The notes under the pieces: generated by a model
Told to the model about the DNA's origin: nothing
What the model saw: the letters and a program-made list of their open reading frames with translations, nothing else
Databases searched by the model: none
Source: a virus
IMG/VR virus record: IMGVR_UViG_3300033145_003417
Span: 1 to 27,677 of that record
DNA length: 27,677 bases
Reading direction: 5' to 3' (one strand)
Translations under genes and position numbers: made by a program
Shown here: piece by piece, positions 22,034 to 27,677 of the stretch
Layout of the letters: each line of letters opens with the position of its first letter
How positions within the stretch are numbered: position 1 is the stretch's first letter

Positions 22034-22380
22034 AAACCCGTGACGAATCCGTGACGTTGATAAACCTTTACAAGACAAGGCTTTATATATATATCGTCAC
22101 GGGTCACGGGTAAAAATTACTCATTCTATAGGACACCCTCACCCTTAAATTAAAAAAGGTAGGAGGGAGGGAGGGTGTTTTTGTAAGGGAGTGTGAATTG
22201 CCCGTGACGTGCCAAAATCCGTGACGTAAATCCTGGAGGCTAATAGCACCAAGACTTTTGGGGTTTAATTCTCGTCACGGGTAACTAAATGAAATTCGTG
22301 ACGAGGATCTGCTGAATCGTAAAAAACGTGATAGGAAGGGGATTTTTAAATGGAAATGCTTGAATTTTTAATCCGTGACG
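22018..22380. repeat. CCGTGACG iterons, putative origin of element 2
   Basis: About nine copies of CCGTGACG or its inverse occur at 22018, 22038, 22049, 22095, 22104 (partial), 22202, 22219, 22273, 22296 and 22373 (first base of each). Orientations alternate in groups. A TTTATATATATAT tract lies at 22082-22094. No gene longer than a leader peptide lies between 22034 and 22402. Repeats directly behind the primase-helicase and beside an AT tract suggest its loading site. Confidence 0.65.
22133..22182 (+). terminator. terminator within the iteron region
   Basis: ACACCCTC (22133-22140) pairs with GAGGGTGT (22171-22178) and a run of five Ts follows. Inner CCCT/AGGG pairs may extend it. It would end the replication operon transcript. 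Confidence 0.7.
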
Positions 22381-22406
22381 TACTGAACGAGGAGAAACAA
22401 AGATGA
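22350..22406 (+). CDS. 18-residue leader ORF overlapping the next gene
   Basis: The ATG follows GGAAGGGG with 8-base spacing. Its stop overlaps the start of the gene at 22403 (ATGA). An iteron (22373-22380) lies inside. It could couple translation of the next gene to origin occupancy or may be a chance frame. Confidence 0.35.
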   Translation: MEMLEFLIRDVLNEEKQR

Positions 22407-22789
22407 GCCTAGCAGCACACCTAAAAACCACGAAAGCCGTACAGAAAACCCTCTGGGAAGCACCGGAACCGGTAGAAGTGCCCCAACCGGCACAGGAAGA
22501 AAAGGCCATGGCCGACCCGCGGCCGGATTTGGAAGAGGACAGTGAACTTTGGACGAGGTTCTTGCTGTTGGCAGAATTATTTCATTCTTCGCAGCTGGCA
22601 GGAATACTGCACGGCTTCCGATGTGCGGGGACGAGAATTAAGCGGGGTAGAAAAGGGTATGTGCTCCGCCCAGATATTGATCCGAGCGGTAAGACGGCCT
22701 GGAAAAGCCGGGAGGACTATGAAAGGGACAGGGATAAATGGCTGAAGCCGCATGTTGAGAAGATAGCAGAACTGCTGCAGTGTCTTTAA
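22403..22789 (+). CDS. hypothetical phage protein after the origin
   Basis: The 128-residue protein has a Pro/Glu-rich, probably disordered first 45 residues (EAPEPVEVPQPAQEEK), then a folded part with LWTRFLLLAELFHSSQLAGILHGFR and a basic RIKRGRKGYVLRPDID segment. I do not recognise the family; proteins of this layout occur just before the VRR-NUC gene in clostridial prophages. The start has GAGGAG 13 bases upstream and overlaps the leader stop, so coupling probably drives its translation. Confidence 0.65.
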   Translation: MSLAAHLKTTKAVQKTLWEAPEPVEVPQPAQEEKAMADPRPDLEEDSELWTRFLLLAELFHSSQLAGILHGFRCAGTRIKRGRKGYVLRPDIDPSGKTAWKSREDYERDRDKWLKPHVEKIAELLQCL

Positions 22790-22812
22790 ATAAAAAAGAA
22801 GGGTGAAGCCCG

Positions 22813-23109
22813 GTGATTAACAAAACAGTACCTCTTGAAAAATCCATCACCACGGCAATTTTAAAATGGTTAAACAAACAGCTCGGTTGCTACGCAATAA
22901 AGACCCATGGCGGTCCGTATAAAGCAGGACAGCCGGACATCATAGCCTGCTACCATGGCAGGATGCTGGCGCTGGAAGTAAAGCGGCCGGGGAATAAAGC
23001 AACGAAGCTCCAGCAGGCTATCCTTGCGAAGTGGGAAGCTGCTGGGGTGGTGACTGCGGTAGTGACGTGTGTAGAGGATGTGAAAGAAATACTGAAGGAG
23101 GTCAATTGA
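22813..23109 (+). CDS. VRR-NUC domain nuclease
   Basis: The 98-residue protein is a single VRR-NUC (PD-(D/E)xK superfamily) domain: the HGGPYKAGQPDIIAC motif supplies the catalytic Asp, and MLALEVKRPG supplies the E-x-K pair; KLQQAILAKWEAAGVVTAVV completes the fold. Stand-alone VRR-NUC proteins in phages are proposed structure-specific nucleases, possibly Holliday-junction enzymes. The start is a GTG after GAAGGGTGAAG. It sits with a RusA-like resolvase gene 220 bases downstream, so two junction-processing nucleases are near each other. Confidence 0.9.
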   Translation: MINKTVPLEKSITTAILKWLNKQLGCYAIKTHGGPYKAGQPDIIACYHGRMLALEVKRPGNKATKLQQAILAKWEAAGVVTAVVTCVEDVKEILKEVN

Positions 23110-23110
23110 A

Positions 23111-23251
23111 ATGGTTGAATTCAAATGCACCTTTTGCGGACAGACAAGCTATAGCGCTTATGCGGCACGGGATAAGGAGTATATCACTTGCCCGTATTGC
23201 TGGCGGAAGTTTCGGAATGAGCATTATGAAGCGGTGAGCAAAGTGGAATAG
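23111..23251 (+). CDS. tiny zinc-ribbon protein
   Basis: The 46-residue protein has two CxxC knuckles, FKCTFCGQ and ITCPYCWRKF, forming a rubredoxin-like zinc ribbon. It begins one base after the VRR-NUC stop codon, with AGGAGG in the end of that gene, so the two are coupled. Nucleic-acid binding is likely from the fold; the partner may be the nuclease. Too short for usual gene calls, but clear. Confidence 0.7.
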   Translation: MVEFKCTFCGQTSYSAYAARDKEYITCPYCWRKFRNEHYEAVSKVE

Positions 23252-23330
23252 CCAGGGGAATTTGGCTGCTGTTGGCGTGTATCATAGCTTACTTGATGCT
23301 TGATTGGATGGACTAGAAAGGGGGAGGGAA

Positions 23331-23771
23331 ATGCAGTATCTACTCATACCTGGGAAGCCAGTCCCTAAATCTTGGGGAAAAGTGAGGTCTTATAATAAGC
23401 CTCTCGTTTTCACTACGCAGAAAACAATCGAATTTGAAAAGCATGTCAGGATTTGTGCCAACAAGGTCCGGTTGAGAAGGATGCACGGAGAGCTGGCCAC
23501 GGTGATGATTTTCTATACGAACTCCCCGGGGGATACGGATAATTTTGCCAAAAGTGTCCATGATGCCCTGAACGGTGTGGCCTACGATGATGACGCGCAG
23601 GTTAAGGATCACATTGCAAGCAAACTATCTTGTCCCAGAGGGCAGGAAAGGACGGAATTTGTGGTTATGGAGTTAGAGGAGTTTCGCAAGCTTGTTGACG
23701 TGGGGGAAATAATTTCATTGGCCAGGGCCAGGGAGGGTGGTTTGAATGAGCAGGTTGGCGAGGGCTGTTGA
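23331..23771 (+). CDS. RusA-like Holliday junction resolvase
   Basis: The 146-residue protein is a RusA-family endonuclease that cuts Holliday junctions during phage recombination and before packaging. It begins with the beta strand QYLLIPGKPVPKSWGKVR. The catalytic acidic cluster is GDTDNFAKSVHDALNGVAYDDDAQV, with its Asp residues. I start at the ATG at 23331 after GGGGGAGGG; a TTG 27 bases earlier has no site. The C-terminal tail after about residue 118 is longer than the RusA core and overlaps the next gene by 26 bp. Confidence 0.9.
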   Translation: MQYLLIPGKPVPKSWGKVRSYNKPLVFTTQKTIEFEKHVRICANKVRLRRMHGELATVMIFYTNSPGDTDNFAKSVHDALNGVAYDDDAQVKDHIASKLSCPRGQERTEFVVMELEEFRKLVDVGEIISLARAREGGLNEQVGEGC

Positions 23772-24225
23772 AAAAAGTAGTTCAGGAGATATAATCCATA
23801 GTCGAGGGATTTTTGAGAAAAAAGACAGGCTGGAGGAAAGAATAGAAGCTGAAAAAGGCAGCGTAAAAAGCAGCTTGGATTTAAGTTTATTCAAGAAGTT
23901 TGATGCGGCTTCGCGGAAAATTAGGAAAAGAGCCAACAGAGTTATTATTTATAAGGGTGGTATTATTGCTTTATCGAAAGCGGTAACAGAAAAATTCCCT
24001 GTAGGTTCCAGTGTTGAGTTTCTATTAAACAAAAAGGGGAATATTTTAGTTATCCGGCGAGCAGAAAATGGTATTGCACTTAGGAATGAAGACAGACCTG
24101 TGGTAAACTGTGCAGCATTAAAAAACGAGCTACTCGGGAAGGGGTATAAAATTCCTGTTACTTACAAGATTGAGTGGGATGAAGAGCTGGATGGCTGGGT
24201 TGGAAGATTGGAGGAGGGGAAATAA
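23746..24225 (+). CDS. hypothetical protein with possible AbrB-like segment
   Basis: The 159-residue protein overlaps the RusA-like gene by 26 bp. The N-terminal 70 residues are charged and helical (KKDRLEERIEAEKG, FDAASRKIRKRA). The middle (VIIYKGGIIALSKAVTEKFPVGSSVEFLLNKKGNILVIRRA) has the look of an AbrB/SpoVT beta hairpin. The C-terminal IPVTYKIEWDEELDGWVGRLEE is similarly beta-rich. I cannot assign it to a family. GGGAGGGTGG precedes the ATG. Base composition is more AT-rich than that of the genes on both sides, a hint of separate acquisition. Confidence 0.6.
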   Translation: MSRLARAVEKSSSGDIIHSRGIFEKKDRLEERIEAEKGSVKSSLDLSLFKKFDAASRKIRKRANRVIIYKGGIIALSKAVTEKFPVGSSVEFLLNKKGNILVIRRAENGIALRNEDRPVVNCAALKNELLGKGYKIPVTYKIEWDEELDGWVGRLEEGK

Positions 24226-24233
24226 ATGTCGGG

Positions 24234-24404
24234 GTGAAGTGCCCGAATGAAAGGTGCGGCGGTACAGTGTTCCCGGTTTTCTTCGCAGATAATTTAAACC
24301 GGTGGCGTTGCATGGAGTGTGGTAGGATATATAGCCAAAAAGAATGGATACTGAAAGCCGGGGAGCTGGTTAGAAGAGTTAGGAAGTGGGTGGGAAGTGC
24401 GTAG
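24234..24404 (+). CDS. tiny zinc-ribbon protein
   Basis: The 56-residue frame starts at a GTG. A CPNERC and CMEC pair (residues 3-8, 26-29) forms a zinc ribbon, followed by a basic helix (LVRRVRKWVG). The GGAGGGG is 15 bases upstream, long for direct initiation, so coupling to the gene before is likely. Its last 8 bases overlap the next frame. Function unknown; nucleic-acid binding plausible. Confidence 0.55.
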   Translation: MKCPNERCGGTVFPVFFADNLNRWRCMECGRIYSQKEWILKAGELVRRVRKWVGSA

Positions 24405-24690
24405 AAATATAAAAAAGGGGGCGCAGACATTGCAGGCAACGGAAAAAATTTTGAGGTGTCCAAGGTGTGGGGAAGTTATGCTTTTGAAGGAGCCTGGTTT
24501 TTGGAAGTGTCCTATTTGTCAGGGGGAGTTTTGGCCTGATGATGAACCGGAGGAAGTCCAGATTCGTAAATGTTACCTGAGCACCTTGATTATACCGTCG
24601 GTTAAGAAGCGATCCGGCGGCAGCAGGAGTAGGAAAAGGTCAAGCAGGCAACGGAAACCGCTGAGCACAGAAAGGTATGTTTTGATGTAG
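24397..24690 (+). CDS. zinc-ribbon protein with basic tail
   Basis: The protein is up to 97 residues. RCPRCGEVMLLKEPGFWKCPICQGEFW is a clear zinc ribbon (two CxxC pairs about residues 21-41), followed by an acidic loop and a strongly basic C-terminus (VKKRSGGSRSRKRSSRQRK) suited to nucleic acid. The GTG at 24397 gives overlap with the preceding stop; a TTG at 24430 with AAAGGGGG at good spacing is an equally good start. It is the last gene before the late promoter. An antiterminator-like or late regulator role would fit the position but is only a guess. Confidence 0.6.
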   Translation: MRRNIKKGAQTLQATEKILRCPRCGEVMLLKEPGFWKCPICQGEFWPDDEPEEVQIRKCYLSTLIIPSVKKRSGGSRSRKRSSRQRKPLSTERYVLM

Positions 24691-24719
24691 ACATTGAGGC
24701 CGGGGCCATTTTTAAGAGA

Positions 24720-24747
24720 TTGACAACTTGGCAAAATATGCTATACT
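24720..24747 (+). promoter_or_regulatory. putative late promoter
   Basis: TTGACA (24720-24725), a 16-base spacer and TATACT (24742-24747) are close to consensus. The predicted start site near 24754 lies only a few bases before the hairpin of the next feature. Confidence 0.65.
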
Positions 24748-24757
24748 TAAAATAGCT

Positions 24758-24782
24758 ACCCGTCGCTATCGGCGGGTTTTTT
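24758..24782 (+). terminator. strong terminator between late promoter and terS
   Basis: ACCCGTCG (24758-24765) pairs with CGGCGGGT (24770-24777) over a CTAT loop, followed directly by six Ts. Transcripts from the promoter just upstream would stop after roughly 30 nt unless antiterminated. Confidence 0.85.
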
Positions 24783-24799
24783 GTTTGGAGTGAATTGAT

Positions 24800-25282
24800 A
24801 TGGGCAAAAAGAGACGCAAAATAACGCATCCAAAAAAGAGAGCTTTCTTAGCGGCCTTTGCAGAGGTGGGCAATATCACCCAGGCTGCTGAGATTGCGAA
24901 GATAGAACGAAAGACCCATTATGTGTGGATGGGGAAGGACGAAAACTACGTCCTTGCTTTCGAGGAAGCTCAAGAACAGGCTGCTGATCGTCTGGAGCAG
25001 GAGGCCAGGCGCAGAGCCATGGAGGGAACGCTTAAACCGGTATTTTATAAAGGTGAAGAATGTGGGGTTATTCGGGAATATTCGGATACCCTCCTGATCT
25101 TTCTCATGAAAGGTGCTAGACCGGAGAAATACAAAGAACGCATTTCTGCAGAACACACCGGCAAAGACGGTGGCCCCATAGAGGTGAAAAAATATGAGCA
25201 GCTTGACGATGCCGAACTTGACCGCCTCATCATTGAAAAACTTGCCGCGTTCGGAAAAACTGGAATTCCTTCGCCTGATTGA
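24800..25282 (+). CDS. terS: terminase small subunit
   Basis: The 160-residue protein has an N-terminal HTH typical of small terminases (KKRAFLAAFAEVGNITQAAEIAKIERKTHYVWM), a central helical oligomerisation region (AADRLEQEARRRAMEG, with SDTLLIFLMKGARPEKYKER), and a C-terminal helix (DDAELDRLIIEKLAAFG) that usually contacts the large subunit. It recognises the packaging site and directs the motor. GGAG lies 9 bases before the ATG. It is the first gene of the late operon and is followed directly, with overlap, by the large subunit. Confidence 0.88.
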   Translation: MGKKRRKITHPKKRAFLAAFAEVGNITQAAEIAKIERKTHYVWMGKDENYVLAFEEAQEQAADRLEQEARRRAMEGTLKPVFYKGEECGVIREYSDTLLIFLMKGARPEKYKERISAEHTGKDGGPIEVKKYEQLDDAELDRLIIEKLAAFGKTGIPSPD

Positions 25283-26882
25283 CGAAAAGCTTTCCCGAGC
25301 AGATATTATTGAGTGGATTCGACAGAACGAGATGAAAAATGAAAAAGGCATGCCGCTGGAGTTTGAGCAGCATGCCTTTTTGTTGCAGCCGTATCGGGAT
25401 AGAAGCCGTAGATTAGTCTGCATGAAGTCAGCGCAGATAGGCTTTTCTACTATGGCCATTCTGAAAGTTTTCTGGCTGGCGAAAAGGAAAAACATCAGCG
25501 CGATTCATACCTTACCAACTGATGATGACGTGAAAAAATTTGCACATTCAAAAATCAGCCCGATCCTCAAAAACAACCACAAGCTAGCTGAAATAATCAG
25601 CAGCGATGTGGATTCTATATATCAAAAACGAATAGGCAATGCTCATATCTTCTGGGAGGGCACAAAGGGCCAGTCCAAAGGCATCATGGTCACGGCCGAT
25701 CTCCTGGTGCATGACGAGCTGGACCGCAGCGATCAGGCCACAGTAGAGATATATGAAAGCCGGATTGCTGCCAGCGAATACAAAGGTAAATGGATTTTCT
25801 CCAACCCCAGCCGGCCAAATGTTGGGGTAGATGTGTACTGGAACCGGAGTGATCAAAAGCGCTGGTATATCAAATGTCCACGATGCAACGAGTGGCAGCC
25901 GCTGGACTACTTTGTGAACGTGGACAAGGAGCGAAAGGTTTTTATTTGTCGCAAATGCAAGCGGGAACTGCCGCAGGAGGCCAGGTTGGCCGGCGAATGG
26001 GTTGCCGAGCACCCGGGCCGGGAATGGTCTGGGTATCACATCAGTCAGTTGATAGCTCCCTGGATCAGTGCGGCGGAGCTCATAGAGGCTGAAGAGACGA
26101 AGAGTGAGGAATACTTCTATAACTTCATGCTTGGTCTGCCGGTGATTGGTGGGGCCAACAGTGTTAGCCGGTCCATTATCCTCCAATGCTGCAGCAATGA
26201 ACAGCCAGAGGGGCGTTGGAAGCTCCTGGGTGTTGACGTGGGCAAGGTTCTTCATTGTGTCCAGGGAACAGAGCTGGGAATTACCCGAGTGTTTACTCTT
26301 CCCACCTGGGACGCGTTGCACCAATATGTTATATCGCAGGGAATCAACCTGACGGTAGTGGACAATGCTCCTGAAACCGAGAATGCTGCTGACTTCGTGA
26401 AGCACTTCCGGGGTCGGGCTTACCGCTGCGTCTACGATTACAAGGACGATCGGAAAGAAATGTTGGACTGGCGGGACAAAGGTGACAAGGCTGGCGTGGT
26501 GTATGCTCACCGGACCAGGGCGATAGACCATACGATTGAAACATACGACCTGGGCTTGGTGAGGGTTTACATAAAGCCAAACGACCCCTCGCTGCAGGGC
26601 CAGCAGAAGCCAGAAGTGGTGGAGAACTGCCTCTGCGACCACTGGGAAACGCTTTACACAGTGGGTGAAGACGGCCAGGACGTGAACATCGTCAAGAAGG
26701 ACCGTATGGGAAATGTGATTCGGACCTGGGAGAACAGCGGTCCGGACCATTTTGTACACGCAAATGTCTACTATGAAATGGCCAGGCTGAGGAAGCTGCC
26801 GCAGATGACTAGAAAACACCAGCCGATCAGGAAGAAGAGGAGAGAGGTGCCGGCAGGGGTGAGCTCCTTAACGGGGTACTAG
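25194..26882 (+). CDS. terL: terminase large subunit (GpA type)
   Basis: The 562-residue GpA-family packaging ATPase-nuclease has the deviant Walker A KSAQIGFS (78-85), Walker B LLVHDELD (174-178 DELDR), and a C-terminal RNase H-like nuclease beginning at LLGVDVGKV. A zinc knuckle (C228, C231, C252, C255) sits between them, common in this family. The ATG at 25194 has GAGGTG 7 bases upstream, so the 89-bp overlap with terS appears real. The next ATG is only 15 bases on and does not remove the overlap. It pumps DNA into proheads through the portal encoded 370 bp downstream. Confidence 0.95.
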   Translation: MSSLTMPNLTASSLKNLPRSEKLEFLRLIDEKLSRADIIEWIRQNEMKNEKGMPLEFEQHAFLLQPYRDRSRRLVCMKSAQIGFSTMAILKVFWLAKRKNISAIHTLPTDDDVKKFAHSKISPILKNNHKLAEIISSDVDSIYQKRIGNAHIFWEGTKGQSKGIMVTADLLVHDELDRSDQATVEIYESRIAASEYKGKWIFSNPSRPNVGVDVYWNRSDQKRWYIKCPRCNEWQPLDYFVNVDKERKVFICRKCKRELPQEARLAGEWVAEHPGREWSGYHISQLIAPWISAAELIEAEETKSEEYFYNFMLGLPVIGGANSVSRSIILQCCSNEQPEGRWKLLGVDVGKVLHCVQGTELGITRVFTLPTWDALHQYVISQGINLTVVDNAPETENAADFVKHFRGRAYRCVYDYKDDRKEMLDWRDKGDKAGVVYAHRTRAIDHTIETYDLGLVRVYIKPNDPSLQGQQKPEVVENCLCDHWETLYTVGEDGQDVNIVKKDRMGNVIRTWENSGPDHFVHANVYYEMARLRKLPQMTRKHQPIRKKRREVPAGVSSLTGY

Positions 26883-26900
26883 AAGAAAGGTGGTTATAAG

Positions 26901-27215
26901 GTGAGTGTTTTTTTAGCACTATTTTTAGCTCATTTCATTGCTGATTACCCAATGCAAGGGGAATTTTTAGCACAAATGAAAGGTAAAAACAACTATCTGT
27001 TATTCTGTCACGTTATGGCATACACGGCAGTAATAGCAGCTGTCTTGTGGTTCGCCGGTGTCTATGCGATATGGAAGATAGTGGCCTTGATAATTAGTCA
27101 CTTTGCTGTTGATTACTGGAAATGTCACTGTGCGCCGAAGGAAACTGCTCTAACTACCAGTCTTTATATTGATCAAGTAGCACATTTCATTATTTTGTTT
27201 TTGATAACTCGGTAA
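26901..27215 (+). CDS. DUF3307 membrane protein
   Basis: The 104-residue protein matches the DUF3307 family: FLALFLAHFIADYPMQGEFLA at the N-terminus, then helices VMAYTAVIAAVLWFAG, IWKIVALIISHFAVDYW and a C-terminal one (VAHFIILFLITR), about four membrane spans in all. The start is a GTG 7 bases after AAAGGTGG. Location between terL and portal is unusual for a membrane protein; it may be a moron expressed with late genes. Function of the family is unknown to me. Confidence 0.8.
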   Translation: MSVFLALFLAHFIADYPMQGEFLAQMKGKNNYLLFCHVMAYTAVIAAVLWFAGVYAIWKIVALIISHFAVDYWKCHCAPKETALTTSLYIDQVAHFIILFLITR

Positions 27216-27254
27216 TACAGTATATATGTCTAACTACAAAGTGAGGTAATGCAA

Positions 27255-27677
27255 ATGCCTGACACCCGTGAAATGGCTGCGGAGCTCATAAATCGCTTCA
27301 ACTACGCAGATGGTTGGCGCAGGCAGTATGATGATCGCGCCCTGGAAAATTACAAGCTCTATACCGGTTACCGCGAGGACCTGCCGCCGGAGCTGAAGGG
27401 CCGGAGCAACCTGCATATTCCGAAGACATATGAATTGGTTGACAGTCTCCGTGCAAGGTATCTTCGCGCCATGTTCACTCAGACGCCGGTGATTGAGTAT
27501 ATTCCGAACCCGCTCTTATACTTCCAGGAAGGCTTGAGCCCAGCTGACTATCTCCAAATGCTCTTGACAGCCGAGGACAGCGCAAAATATTCAACGTACC
27601 TGGTGGATCAGCAGCTGAGAAACTCTCAGGCTTATCGGTGCTTTTATGACTTCGTCACAAGTTTCTTAGTGTTCCCT
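27255..27677 (+). CDS. portal protein, 5' part
   Basis: The first 141 residues of a portal protein, cut by the window edge. RFNYADGWRRQYDDRALENYKLYTGY and GRSNLHIPKTYELVDSLRARYLRAMFTQTPVIEYIPN are typical of the P22-like/large portal families of Bacillota phages. Twelve copies would form the ring through which terminase packages DNA. The ATG follows GAGGTAAT. Position directly after terL and the membrane gene fits. Confidence 0.88.
   Translation, partial: MPDTREMAAELINRFNYADGWRRQYDDRALENYKLYTGYREDLPPELKGRSNLHIPKTYELVDSLRARYLRAMFTQTPVIEYIPNPLLYFQEGLSPADYLQMLLTAEDSAKYSTYLVDQQLRNSQAYRCFYDFVTSFLVFP

Larger units (their letters stand above)
10535..27677. mobile_element. temperate prophage (element 2), right end outside the window
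   Basis: From left: leftward lysogeny module (integrase, ImmA-like, coiled-coil, CI-like repressor), divergent Cro-like gene, early and replication genes, iteron origin, nuclease/resolvase and small zinc-ribbon genes, then terS, terL, a membrane protein and the beginning of the portal gene. The order is that of lambdoid/siphovirus-type prophages of Bacillota. Head, tail and lysis genes and the right att site must lie beyond the window. Confidence 0.92.

Noticed and set aside
22018-22380. CRISPR array
   Set aside because: The repeated unit is 8 bp, occurs in both orientations and is irregularly spaced; no cas genes lie nearby. Iterons explain it better.
25584-26819. 411-residue open frame on the minus strand
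   Set aside because: It runs antiparallel to the clear large terminase gene, lacks recognisable motifs, and is a shadow of GC-rich codon use.

Overview
The window comes from a Bacillota genome, probably a clostridial or Peptococcaceae-like bacterium. This is judged from strong Shine-Dalgarno sites, frequent GTG/TTG starts, sigma-A-type promoters and Firmicute-style phage gene families; no species can be named. It holds two mobile elements integrated in tandem at the 3' end of a tRNA-Trp gene (minus strand). The intact tRNA should lie beyond the right edge.

Region 1 (1-678) is host flank: a zinc-ribbon membrane protein gene and the old terminator of the tRNA. Region 2 (679-10583, period about 9.86 kb) is a small element bounded by 49-bp direct repeats that contain the 3' part of tRNA-Trp. 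Its genes all read rightward: a possible ribbon-helix-helix gene, a Com-like zinc finger, a small HTH protein, a CHC2 zinc-finger primase and a D5/P4-type helicase, then an iteron origin (two triplets of 9-bp repeats in opposite orientation around an AT-rich core, as in SaPIs). These are followed by a tape-measure gene, a 400-nt structured leader, an HK97-type major capsid gene, a broken gene, an excisionase-like HTH gene, two small genes and a tyrosine integrase. There is no terminase, portal, protease, tail-sheath/tube or lysis gene. The element is best read as a phage satellite (P4/PICI-like) that keeps its own capsid and tape-measure genes, in an order (tape measure before capsid) opposite to that of normal phages.

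Region 3 (10535 to the right edge, incomplete) is a conventional temperate prophage. Leftward: integrase, ImmA-like protein, coiled-coil protein, CI-like repressor. Rightward: a Cro-like gene, early small genes, a SNF2 helicase, a putative ssDNA-handling set, a large prim-pol/DUF927 primase-helicase followed by CCGTGACG iterons, then a VRR-NUC nuclease, a RusA-like resolvase and several tiny zinc-ribbon genes. A consensus-like promoter followed at once by a terminator precedes terS, terL, a DUF3307 membrane protein and the start of the portal gene.

Both elements place their origin repeats directly on the end of their helicase gene and share the same tRNA target. This prophage is therefore a natural candidate helper for the satellite, although nothing in the sequence proves that pairing.
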